A DNA stretch of 64,000 nucleotides from Neospora caninum Liverpool. Its lineage: Eukaryota; Apicomplexa; Conoidasida; Eucoccidiorida; Sarcocystidae. Positions 24,023 to 36,000 of the stretch are shown here, piece by piece (position 1 is the stretch's first letter; each line of letters starts with the position of its first letter). The notes beneath the pieces are model-generated. The model was not told the DNA's origin. It made no database searches and was given only the letters and a program-made list of their open reading frames with translations. The translations under genes were made by a program, and so were the position numbers. The stretch spans positions 992,001 to 1,056,000 of the forward strand of contig NC_018391.1 in the NCBI RefSeq assembly GCF_000208865.1, read 5' to 3'.

Positions 24023-27000
24023 TTATTTCACTTCGGACAAGAATTCTTTCGCCGAAGTCGAGGCTGATGTAAGTCGACGCCATTCTTCGAGCTTCTGGAG
24101 GCCAATGTAGCGTCCCATCATGACGAGCGTCGCCGTTGGGTTCATGCGCGGAACTTTGTCTAGTGCCGAGGCATCGGCGATCGACAAGCTCTTCACCCCA
24201 ATCACATTAAAGTTCTGGTCAATAACTTCTCCCATCTTCGATGTGCCGTGCAAATGCCAAAGACTGGTCATAAACGCAAAAACAAACTTTGCAACTTCCT
24301 CCGGGTGATCCGTGCCTGCAGAGCGATGATCACAAACGCATTCGAAAGCTCGCATCATCAGTATCGCCGTCCCGGCCTCCATCATGACATGTGGATAATA
24401 ATTGCTGAAGGAGCGAGTTCTAAGGAAACGCCGGTTCCCTCTGGTCTCCACACGAACGCATTACGAAATCGAAAACGTAGAGGTGTTGAGCTGGTCATGT
24501 GTATGCGGTACACCTTGGTTAACTGGCTTCTTCAGGAGACTCCGTGGCAGGACTTACGTGGCAAGATCGGAGGGTAAGCAGCAACCCACTGGTCTCTGTT
24601 AGATCCTGGTCTGAACTTGTTCGACCAGAATCTGCCAAACGCCTCGGGATCGTCCATGGGAGAAGGCGACGGGGCGTCGTCATGGTTTTGCTCCTCCGAA
24701 GGCTCTGTGCTAGCTTCCTCAGGATTGGTGCCGCAAAAGCCACTATAGAAGTGATAAGGATCTTTAAAGGTGCAGCTTTGCAAAACTCCAAGTTGCAATG
24801 CTGCTTCGCTTCCATCACAAGTAGCATTGCACACACCATCTTTAGCCTCTGTAGTACCACTGACGAGAAACTCTCGTCGGAGCTCTGACAAGGCCTTCTG
24901 CCAGCCAAGACGTGTGGTTTCAGCCTCCACGGCAAATCTTCCAGTAGGTGACGACGGTTGAGTCGCTCTCAGCAGCGACTCCACAGCATCTTGTTTCTTC
25001 TGTATTTTGTCCAAAATTTCGACATATCTGTCCAAATTATCAGGCGTAACTTCCGCGTCATCAGTCTCAGCGCCGTCCCCCCGTAACTCTTCCGGGGTCA
25101 CTGTCCGGTTGCCTGGCAGCAGGAGTTCTAGATCTTGGCGGATCTGAAACACATGAAACAGTGTGGACGGGCATTTTACGAGGTCTCAAATCTCACGCTG
25201 TGGGACTCGTAGAAGTCTGACGAATGTTATCGCGATCCAGCGGTCAGTGAGACCCGCAGTCTGGCATAGACTGCTAGCATTTTGCGTATCGCACTTCCCA
25301 AAATCCTCGAAGCGGCAGCGTGAGAGCTTCATTGCGCAAACACCCCCCCCCCCTGACGAGCTCCTCCGCTCGCTATTACGTACCTCGCGGAGACTGGGGC
25401 CGTGAAACACCTCTCCAATGGCATCTTGTCCAAGCCGAGCAACAAGATCTAACACCCCGTTCAAAATCTGGACGGGGCACGAGTTCAGGGAAATCGGCTC
25501 AAGGACGCCTTTCCAAGCAGGATCTTTCGTGGTTTCGATCAAGTTCTGCATGCCTCTAATAGCATCGAATACGTCTTGCACGTCCTTTAAATAGTTGACT
25601 TCTACTTCTACCTCTCCGCGCTTATCAAGCTTAACATATCCGCTGGACTTCGGCTCGGACGTAAAATAGAAAGGCGCGCTCCCTCGTCTAAATAAGTGAA
25701 GCGCAGGCAGCAGTTCACAGGAAGTTGGATCTTTCCAAAGGAGTTCATGCTCTAAATCGTACATCCCACAAGGATCCAAACGCTGCCTGTGCTCCCCGAA
25801 CGCAGAATGCACGTACCTGAAACAATTTATCATTGGCTCGATGGTCGCGCAAATTGGGAGATAATCATGCATATGCTCAATGAGTGGACGATGTCGGGCA
25901 CAGTAGGTCATGATCTCGAAGGCCTTATCCGCTAAGGGGTGATGACGAAATGCTGGAGGGAAGATATAGCGGGTGCCCAAGATAACTCCTTCGGTGGTGT
26001 TGCCGCCGTATAGTTCTTCAGCAACTGCTAGGGTACACTTGAGTGACCGATCTCCAATGCTGAAACAAACCAGAGGGCGCAATCCGTTGTATGGAAATGT
26101 TGACAAGAAAGGCAGTACACGGATTTCAGAGACACCCGCTGCCGGACTGCTTGACTGTTCGTCCAGTTTTTTGGCAAATAAACTCTTACTTGAAGTTCTC
26201 GCAGTCAGGTCCAAGTTTCGCGACGCCTGTCGTCTCGCATACTCGTGCAGGGTGGTGACGCGCACTGGTGTTTTTCCCAACAGCAAAAAAGTTTAGAGGA
26301 ATGAACATTCGATCCCTCAGGTTCTTCCCCACAGCCGGCAACTCTTTCACAGGAGATACACTGATATCTTTGAGCTGTTCGCGAGAACCGATTCCCGATC
26401 GCATGAGTATCAGAGGGGTGTGTATTGCACCTGCGGATAACGTGATCTCTCCGTTTACTCCCACACAGGCTCGCCTCAAAATCTTCGATTCTTCAGGATC
26501 GTTCTTCGCGTAATACATCAGTGCCGCCTTGGCACGTCTCATCAAATAGTATGCCTGAGCTTTCCATCCAACTGGGAACAAGCACAAATCGTACACGCGC
26601 GCCGACGGATGCTCCACAGGTCATGTGCCAGATGTGTTGTTTCTCAGAGGCTGTCCTCTGAGGTAGGTGTGTGCAGCAATCGTGAGAATCTGAGCAATCA
26701 GTGCATTTTAACTGTAGTAATGTCGAGAGTCTTGCATGCTCAAGTGGTATCCTGCGAGATTCTTATTGATGGAAGACTTAGCAGCGGCTCAACAAAGCAT
26801 ACGGTCAAGCCACCTTGTTCCCAATCGTACCGGTGCACGAAAAGAGCGCCTCAGCTCTTAGTTACGTTGCAGAGTTATTGGTTGCAACTTACTGTAATCA
26901 GTGGAGATCGTATTCATCGTGCCGAGAATTTGCTGGTCCTCGAACGCTGTCTTTCGGTAGTCAACGCAGACAGCTCGGGGTACAGTGTCGCCTACTGCGA

Positions 27001-28349
27001 ACCTAACGCGCTGGACGGTGTGTTCCGTAAGCACCGTCAGATTCTTGTTACGCTTCTTGCCCTTGTCGTCACCAAGTAGCGTGTCACTGGCCATTCTAAA
27101 GCCTCCTTCATCGGGATTGAAAAACGAACCTCCCCCCCAAATGTATCCCATATGCAACCGATAAGCAGTTGGCAGCGGGCCACCTGTGTATCGTCGACCC
27201 ACGGGGATCAACGGACGGTATCCGCGGGCCAGAAGACTCTTTGTCCAGGCAGTCGCGAAAGGCCTGTCCTGAGGCATCGGAAAGTAGCTCTTCCGACTGA
27301 TCCAGCTGTACGCCTAAAAGAAACATGACCAAGAACCCGTGCTTGCGTGAACATCTGCAATCGTTCAGCTGTCAACGTGCTCGGCACTGCCACCAACAAA
27401 TCTGTTCTGGATTCTTCTGCTTACTTCGTTGACCCGATCTAGGTCCCAATTGTAGCCGTACGCCCGGTTCATATGCTCGAAGTATTCTTTATCCTCCTCA
27501 ATCACAATGGCCATGTTGATACTGGTCCCGCCTCCCATTATATTCGCCGTATGCGTGCGCACGCCCTGAGTAGTAACAATTGCTTGGGAGATGTCCTCGT
27601 CTTGAATCACACGTCCTGCACCTTCCAGTGTCATTGCGTTTGGAGTTGCTTCAAAGCTCCTCTCCTTCCCTCTCTCGATAAGAAGAACGCGCTTGCCTGC
27701 ATAAACAAGTGCAACACGAACAAGATATGGTATGGAGACATCTGCCAGCTGCCTGTCGGTCAAGTCTGGTACCGGCCAACTCAAATACAGGATTGGCCTG
27801 GAATGCAGCCAAGTAGAACAGGCTGCACACGCAAAACTCTGTGGAGCTCCAGATAGGCCCAAGTATCGCGGAAAAGGCAGTCTTGAACTCACCACCTTCC
27901 GAAACGGTACGGGCCAATGGGCACCCAGCCGCCCCACATCCGACAACAATGTGGTCGAAGAGAACAGAGCACTCTTGATATAGGTGTGCCTTTGGGTTAC
28001 AAAAGGATCCAAGAGCCCAATGATCATCATCTGTACCCAGAAGGTACATAATCCAGTTCAAGGGGTTCAGCATGCTGAGGAACTTCCTGGTGACACGTAC
28101 TGAAGCCACCAGTAGAGCCTCTCCCAAACCAAATCCTCCGTCCAGTCCGCTGCTGCCGGGCAAGATAGCAGCCCCGACATCATCGTCTTGAATTGCGGCT
28201 TTTGGGGAGGTGGGCGGAGAATCGGCGCCGGGGATACCGCCTTGAGTCACGACTGTCTCCTGCAGTACTACTATCAGAACCACTAATAAGCCTATTAGGG
28301 TGCACGGCCGAAAGGGTTTGACACGACTTGAGGATTTTGAAGGCGCCAT
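24023..28349 (-). CDS. GMC-family FAD oxidoreductase with N-terminal signal/anchor, ~1,112 aa, apparent frameshift
   Basis: Exons: 28349-27893, 27696-27425, 27313-26893, 26571-25384, 25143-24558 and ~24438-24023. Residues 17-30 (LIGLLVVLIVVLQ) form a signal peptide or anchor. GCGAAG at 137-142 is the dinucleotide-binding loop, continued across intron 1 into KRVLLIERG. Then come ANIMGGGTSINMA (near the first GMC signature), GAIHTPLILMRSGIG (exact second GMC signature) and, at the C-terminus, WHLHGTSKMG with the catalytic His and RMNPTA with the second active-site residue. It should oxidise an alcohol or choline-like substrate with FAD in the secretory pathway or outside it; the substrate is unknown. 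It is about twice the usual GMC length because of insertions. Within exon 4 the frame shifts by one base at the six-A run 26285-26290. The last intron's acceptor is weak, so the start of the final exon is uncertain. Confidence 0.88.
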
Positions 28350-29548
28350 CGAAGTTTCCGCTAGAATTGTTTCATTGCACCACTGCCTTGCGATAGCATC
28401 ACGACGAAAGCGAAGCTCGAGAGCTTACTGTCCCGGATTGATGCTGCCTGAGTTTTTCGGTGTTGAAATTGCAAGGCGCCACCCACAGTGCGATGGCACA
28501 CGTGATTAACAGATAGTGCCAGAGATTTACAATGCGATTTCCGACAAAAAGGCGGAAGGTGACTAAAAGGAAAAAAGTGGGGCACCACCGCGTCCGATCT
28601 CGAGTCACGGAAGCCGCGCGAACACTCTTGCTCGTCGGTATCGCATTATTCGTCTTCCAGCTGTCTATCTGTGCGCGAAGTTAAAGGCGGGCTAGTGCTG
28701 GTAAGTCTCCATATAATACCAACGAAACCGGCAGGTCGTTAAAGCTGAAAACATTGAGACTAGCGATAATAATGCACAACCCGATCCCTGCGTCAATGAG
28801 TATAACCTTTCACTGCTATTTACTACTAGCAGCGTTTTGGATCACCTATGTGAGAGGTTGGCCTGGGATGGGCCCATGAAACAGCTGTTGGGTTGTGGAC
28901 GGACTGGTTTTCTACGGTAGCGGCTGATGCTAGGATCTGAAGCTACGGGCAAAATGACACTCCGAGCTCCAGAAAGGCGCGGGCGTAACCCCATGTCAGG
29001 ATGCATCTGCATGTTTATTTGTGAACTGAAGGATTTCTTGTTCTTGATAACACTGGCTAGGTGCAAGAGGCCGATGAATTCCCGTGACTCGTCCCGTCGG
29101 TAAGCTACGGTAAAGTGGTTCCTTCTTTGATAGGATGCCCGTTCGTGTTCTAACTAATATCACCTTCACTTTGCATTCACGTGTACCCGTGCACGGCATC
29201 CCGTGCTGTTAATGCTGATGCCGGACGAGCCTTTACGGTGAGCATTCCGCGTAGGGGCGCATCGTGGACAAAATGGCTCTTTTCAGAGCCTTCTGGCGCG
29301 TGATTCGCAGACCAGGAAAAACTTCAGAGTGTATTTACTCACAAAAGCACGAGAGCACTGAAGAGAAACGCAAACTCGCCATACCATCGCTCGCACATCA
29401 GGGCTGGTTGCCACCTCCACTTCCCCCACGTCCCCAACGTTGAAAGCGGGGCAGACAGACATGCGGGTGAATGGAGCACAACCTCTCAGTCCACCAAAAG
29501 AAGACGAACAAGTTTTTCTTCTCTCGCGTGGACATGTCCCTTAATTGT
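28350..29548 (-). promoter_or_regulatory. Intergenic region: GMC promoter/5'UTR and RPS15 3'UTR
   Basis: 1.2 kb between the RPS15 stop codon and the GMC start codon, both on the minus strand. It should carry the RPS15 3'UTR and the GMC promoter. No conserved protein, RNA gene or strong motif is seen. Confidence 0.5.
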
Positions 29549-30198
29549 TTACTTCAGCGGAATGAAACGAGACGAATGTGTCGCTCCAATTCCAGGCTTT
29601 CCGTGTCGCACGGGCTTGTACGAAATGGAGAACTCGCCGAGGTAGTAGCCGACCATTTCAGGCTGCAGATAAATTGTAGGACAAAAAGTTGATCGGGGTC
29701 TGTCCGGTTCAGTTTCCCCGCCGGCGCATTCGCACGCCTATTGTACAGTGGCATGTAAGCTCTGTCTCCTCTGGCACGAGTAAGAGGTACCTACCTTCAG
29801 CAATAGTAGATTATGTGCCAGCGATACACACACAACAGCTACACCTCAGAGAGTCTCCTTACCTTGATTTCAACGTTGATGAACTGCTTGCCGTTGTACA
29901 CGCCGACTACAGAGCCAATCATTTCAGGAACAACAACCAGGTCCCGAAGGTGCGTGTTAACGGGTTCGGGTTTCTCGCCGTAGGCGCAGTTCTTCTTGGA
30001 GATCCTGAGTTTCTTCATCAGAGTGGTGGCCTTGCGTTTGATCCCCCGCTGGAACTTGCGTCGCTGACGGGCACGGAAAAGCTCCAGAAGATCCTCCATC
30101 TTCATGTCCAAGAGCTTATCCAATTCGATCCCGCGGTACGAGAACGTACGGAACGTACGCCTCTTCGGCTGGTTAGCCGCTGCATCGCCTGCATCCGC
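29549..30198 (-). CDS. RPS15: 40S ribosomal protein S15 (uS19), main exons; start exon upstream unresolved
   Basis: Exon 30198-29863 begins [20 protein letters not shown] and runs through [20 protein letters not shown] to [10 protein letters not shown], where the donor is GTAAGG. Exon 29662-29549 begins [20 protein letters not shown] and ends SSRFIPLK followed by TAA. Together they give 149 residues, close to the ~145-152 of eukaryotic S15, a head protein of the small subunit near the decoding region. The acceptor before ADAG follows a good pyrimidine tract and the codon boundary is phase 0, so only a very short first coding exon is missing. Candidates are an ATG directly before GTGCTG at 30625-30623 (a one-codon exon) or ATGTCT|GTTCTG near 30485. 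Confidence 0.97.
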
Positions 30199-30625
30199 CT
30201 GAACAAACGCAACAATACAACAACAGAGTTAAATTCGCGAATGCAACGGCCACGATCAGGAAAGAGGAAACCTTCAACATTCACAGCTCTACAGAAAGTC
30301 AACCACAGTTCAACGACAATTAGGTCGCACGTCCTGGGCGTCTGCCCATCGCAAAAAGCTTTGTGTGAGGTACCCCGCGGCGATGTTAACCCACAAGGGC
30401 GTGGCCAAGCCGACCCCCACCACCGCCAATGACGTCTCAGAATGCAGTGAGGCTAATAAATGGAAGTCCTTTCAAGCAGAACAGACATTACTCTACGAAG
30501 AAAAAAGACGCTGAGGCAACTCGGGTCTCGACACGAAACACGACAAACGTCGGCGGGAGCCGGCCGCGTCGACGCGGCCCAATGCGCCACCAAAAAGCGT
30601 GAACGCCACTGGGCCACAGCACCAT
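30199..30625 (-). other. Probable first intron and leader of RPS15
   Basis: No frame here continues the RPS15 protein upstream of its acceptor at 30199. The segment is best read as intron 1 plus, depending on which start is right, part of the 5'UTR. The ATG at 30625-30623 is followed at once by GTGCTG, which could serve as a weak donor. Confidence in the exact start is low. Confidence 0.4.
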
Positions 30626-33014
30626 ATCATGATCCCCCTATAAAAGCTTGTTTTCAACAAACAAGCTCCAAATCCACCTGATTAAGATTACGAGTTGTTG
30701 CTCTCCGTTTCCGAGACTGCGAAACGCCCACTGTCCTTGTTCGCTTGTGCTATCTCTGCATGCACCCCGGTCTGACGCGAATACAGCAGAACTCAGAAAA
30801 GTGTCTTCACTCCTCATTCACGGCTTTTCTCTCACATATGTCTGACTCACGAAAACCACTGGACAAAAAGCAGCAGCGAGGTACAAAAAACAGACAAACC
30901 CCACACACCACTGCAGAGTATCCGCCAGCAAACATGGACCGCCCTCTTCTCCGGTCAACCACGGGGCCGCCTGCTTACCATCTTCAGTGGGTTAATGTGA
31001 CGCAACTGCAGGGGAGAAGACAAATCAAACGTCCAGCGGAGTGGTAAAAAACTGGAAGCTCCGTCCTCAGTGACAAAGAAACGCCAGTAAAACGTTCGCG
31101 CACGTGCGGCCACAAACCGGAACCAGCAGCGCCACGTGCTGATGAGAAAATGCATGCGATGCGAGGTGTGGTCAGGTTCGGTGCCAACTTGTCAAGGGGT
31201 TGTTGGGGTACTTCAACGTCGACCTATCTGCGGAGCATTGAGGTAGTCCGTGTACCTGTAAGTGTCCCACTTGACTTCGCGCGTGCGGTGAGGGTTGTTT
31301 TGTAAGGCCTTGCGAGCGTGAGAGGATTTGCGCTTTACGAAAGGGAAGACCGTTCAACCGTTCGTGGGCGCTGAGCGTCGTGCCCCAAGCCAGCGTGAAA
31401 GCTGGCGTGTCTGCGAACGAGAGGTGAAGCGCTGCAACGGGACACGGTCCCACAAAGGCAGCACCGAGTGAGGGACTGGTATGTGGCGTGAAACCAAGAC
31501 CACAGTTCTCTCGGAATTAACGTACTAAGTGACGGAGGAAAAACCAAACGGTGAGTGAATGTTAAGAAACTGAATAAAACGAAGCAGGCGAAACATTTGC
31601 GCCCTTACTCCTCTTTTTCTTGCAGGGCCAAAACGGAGTTGGCAGGTGCATATCAGCATATGTTACAAAGCTTATGCGCAGTGCATGTTGGGCCGGATCA
31701 AAAATTACATCCCGGTCAACAGACTTTCGCCTCTCTAGGCGTTATCTCTTACGACGATTGGAAAAGAGGCTGAAAACCGTACTGCGAGTGTTATCCAACG
31801 TGTTGCATAATTTACGCATCCGACGAAGGTGCCGCTGTCCAGCCAACTAGAGGGAGGGCGGGAAACTGCCGACGGCCAAGTGACGCATGGGCCGTTTTTC
31901 TCACACTAAATTTTGCGCTGAGAATCGAAATAACTCAAGAACACTCAAGAGGTCCCCTCATGAACTGTGGTGAGATTTCCGCGGCCGCTGGCCTTGCCCT
32001 GGGACACCTCTGCCTCGGCGGTGCTTCCCAGATATTCCGCGGCAGCCACAAGAAGCGGCCTGCGTTTTAGTCTAAGATTAGATGCAGGATTGCAAGCAAA
32101 GCATGTGTGTTATGTACGCATACACCTGCTCGCTTCACCTTGCTGCTGTCGATCGACTATTTGACCTCCACCAGCAGTTGCAGAGAGACGGTTGTACCCT
32201 AGTCTTCGCATAACGCTCTGTCATCCATATCTTCCTGCCCGTTGCCAGCGGCGTGTAGCGATGTGATGAAGAGGTGATCACGTATATAGAGGCAGCAGCT
32301 TCAGATAGTCTTCCTTCATGTCATGATCTCATTATGTGGATGCTGTCTTCGACTTCGAGCGCATTCGACTTTCGACCGATGCGACAGAAGACGGGCTTCA
32401 TTACACAGGCCTGGTGACACACTCCTGCCTCATCTGCTTAATGCCATTTGGGCTATTGTCTTTGCTGTGTTACTCAAGCGAGGTTTTATTGTTGTGCTAC
32501 GATGCGCGTCGCATCTCGCTCCTATGCAAGGAAACCGCGGAGCTCCGAGTGGAACGCGTGTGAGTTGTTGCTCTCCATCGATCAAATACGTTTTCGTGAC
32601 TCAACGCAAATTTCTGGTGACAGGAAACCCCACAGCCGGTTTTGTTCGTTTCTTGCATATTGGTATCGTGTTCATTTGACTAGTTGCCCTGTAGGAATAT
32701 TGCCTCCGCTGTACAGTGGGCACTGTATGATAAATACGACGACAGAGGTGCTACCGTGGTGTTGATAAAAAGGGAGGAACACGTATGCTTCAAGATCCCG
32801 AATCCATCCTGATCTCTTTTCACTGAGTATTCCAATACTTGGTGCCGTATGTGTATGCCCCCGTGGGGGAAATGAAGATAGCATTTCTTCTCTCCTACCA
32901 TGTACCACATCTTCGGCACGTCCAGCAGCACCGGTATTTGAACTATACACGGCAAACCATAATGGACGAAGCAGCAACCATACACGTTGCACGAACTCAT
33001 CTTCCCCATGGAGA
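30626..33014 (-). other. Intergenic region: RPS15 promoter and LRR-gene 3'UTR
   Basis: 2.4 kb between the LRR-gene stop and the RPS15 start region. Apart from the TGCATGCG site I see no gene. A minus-strand open frame at 33018-32680 (112 codons) lies directly after the LRR stop but matches nothing recognised. Confidence 0.5.
31151..31158. promoter_or_regulatory. TGCATGCG, TRP-2-like ribosomal-protein promoter element
   Basis: The octamer TGCATGCG fits YGCATGCR, the TRP-2 element known from Toxoplasma ribosomal-protein promoters and also an ApiAP2-type core. It lies about 0.5 kb upstream of the candidate RPS15 start region and is the only exact match between RPS15 and the LRR gene. No TRP-1-like word was noticed beside it. 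Confidence 0.4.
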
Positions 33015-36000
33015 TCATGTTGAGGGAAGGGGAAGACTGGACACAAAGGTGATCCCCTCGACTTCGTAAGTCGTGAAGTCTGTTTTCAGTGGCTGACCGC
33101 GAGGGCTATTGGGTCCGATAAGTCTGCCGAAGATGGCCGCAGTCTTAGAGTCAAATTGGTTCATAGCCAAAGTCACCTGGCGAAGACAGCTACAGAAAAA
33201 GAGCACACAGGAAACCAAGAGCGTGCTATGAGCCCATAAAGTTACTTTTCCTTTCTCTTGCAGCGTACAGTCCTGCTCGGAGAAGCAGGGTTACGATTGT
33301 GGAACGAGCACTCCCTGGCTGCTCTTCTTTGTCCACCACAGGCACTGACAGCCATTTAGCAGTACGGGGTGGTAAAACATCATGTGTCCCCTTTGAGGAA
33401 ACACCGAGGTGACAGCAGCGAATTGTGAGAACCCCGCTTTGATCGATCCTATATAATATACGCCAGTGAGTCGTCGGTTCGGTGTTCAGGCGATTTCGCT
33501 CAACGATGGAGACGTGCGCCCCTCAAAAATACGGTTAGGAACAGAGCCTAATACAGAAGCGTCATTCCCTCAAATCCTGGACCCCGAAAGTGCCAACAAC
33601 TTTCTTCCAACTGAATGTCTCACTCATTGATCATGAGGGCTCCCGCCAGGTCCACTAAGCCTTGGGGGGCTATGCTGTTGTTGTTCAAGTGAAGAACCTC
33701 CAGTTTGTGATTCGCGTGTACGCCGACCGCTATGTATCTTGCTCCGTGTTCCGCCAGTCTGTTGCAGTCAAGGTTGAGAACCTGTAGCGGCGTGTTCGCT
33801 CGAAGGAGATCGCAGATGGCCTTGGCGCCTAAAAACCTGACGGCGAATACAAGCACCGATGGGCGGGGCAGCAAAGTACTAGGAAACGCGCCAAATAGAA
33901 GGTAGAGACACTTTTAAAACGGCCTGTGGCGATAGTGGGACGATTTGGGTTGTGCTCTTGTCCGAACTGGGGTGCGACTGACACTGTGTGACGCAAGGAA
34001 GAGCTGTGGAATACGTACCAGGTGAAGCAAATGACTATGGGGGTCAAGTCACGCGATCACGCGGAAATGAAAGTATGTGTCAGCAGAGTAGGAGACACGA
34101 GTCAGAGCAGGTGCGAGCTGGTCTATGCTTCTCGGAAACCGGGTGACATAAAAATTTACTTATCCGTCTTCCCAAATCGATACTTTCGCTTGCGGATAAC
34201 GGCTATATATCAGCTAGCCACCTTTTCAAGGCGACTCTAAAACAAACGTCTAACTAGCTTTCCACAGGACAAAGCGGCAGAGGAGCAAGAACAACGGCGA
34301 AGTGCATACGGTAAGCCTTCACACGCGTAGCGCATGTAATAGGCCCCACTACCGACTGACTACAGACGACTCAGCAGAGAAACAGCAGCTTGTGCCGGAG
34401 TCGCGCATGCGCACAGAAGTCCTTCTCACGTAATCTGGTTGCAGGAGAGATCAATTTTTTTGAGGGAGGTGTTTCTTTTCAGGGAGGGCACCATCACCTT
34501 AACTCCCTGATCTCTTAGTCGCTGCTTCGAAAGACACAGCTCCGTCAGCGTATTGTTGATTTCGACCATGCTATGTGAAGGCACGCACGCGAGAAGAAAA
34601 ATGTGGCTCCTGGTTTTTCATAAAATCAGAGCGTTCCGAGGACTTCGCATATACTTGTGTGCTCATTTCCCATACGCAACGTATGCCAGACATTTCAGTT
34701 CGGGGAATAATACACGTCTCTTTTGACACGTGCCATCAATTCCGTGTTGCATCACTCTCGGAACCGTGTTCCGCAGATCTCTAAGGCGCGCAGGACATTG
34801 AAACGTTCTCTGAGCACCGGATACCTCTGTCCCCACCAGTCTCTTCTTTACTTTCCCATTCAAATGGCTATGTCACCATGGCGTTTTCAACAAAAAACGA
34901 ACTGATACGACTTGGGGGAGGCTACTAACCTGCCGAGATGAAAGCAGTGGTCTGGTTGCACGAGAACTTTCTCCACATCTGCGATGTTCAAGCTTTCCAG
35001 TGTCTGCAGAAACCCATCAATGCACACGTAATTTTTTCACGCCGCTGATGAAGGGTAATGTCGAGAAATCAGAAGAGTGACACACATCCGAGGGCAACGA
35101 AATGCCCAAGACATACAAGGCTGCCTGCACGCAAGGACCCTGTACCGGTGGGGGAGTTCCTTGCTACCACTCTCTTCGACTTACTAAGAGAAGCACCTGG
35201 CATAAACACTTTATGGAGAGCACCGGATGCCAGAAACAAGCATGTTGGAAGCCGAGTGTGTGTTTAGCTGGTGGTGAGAAGGCTAACATGTTGGTTGGCA
35301 TGTGACTGCTCACTCCACGAGGAAAACCACTTCGATGTATCATGCTACGAACGACCCACCGAAACGGGTGACGACAGATCTGGCGTGTCACCGCGTTGGC
35401 CGAGTCCTGACTAGCGTCGACTTTCCTGCTCACCACGGGCCGAGGCACTTACGCGGTTCGCCTCCTTTAGTGTGGTGGTGATGGCAATGAGACCGTCTAA
35501 GGCAATATGGCACGAACCCACATTCAACCGCCTCAGGCTCCGGTTTGACCGCAACCATTCCGCCAGAGCTAGAGCCCCTTCATCGCCGATCGGGTTGAGG
35601 CTGAGATCGAGATCCTCTATCCATGAACAGTTTCTAAGGCCTTCGCACAGTTTCTTCGCACCGAGCCCCTCGATGTCGTTAGCACGCAAATTCAAGGAAC
35701 GCAGGGCCGTACATTTATGTAGAACTGCAGAAAGTGAGACTGATGAGTTGTTAGACAATCTATTGTAAGGTAAACTGAGAGAGCGCAGTCTCGGTCCACA
35801 TCGGGCCATAGTTATGGCTGCAGGTACCATGCCGGGATCGTCTAGTCGGCGACAAAACACAGCCTTCAAATTGCCAGGACAGTGCACATGTATATGCTGC
35901 TTCAGAGGATCCAGATGTCCCGTACCCCCGGTGCCACTGTCAGCGGCCTCAAATGCCTCAATGAGAACAGGATTTGGTAGTGTTCCAATCTCCTGACAGC

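Noticed and set aside
32680..33018. 112-codon minus frame directly after the LRR stop, as a further LRR exon
   Set aside because: No LRR or other motif, no good splice pair joins it, and the LRR tail already ends naturally.
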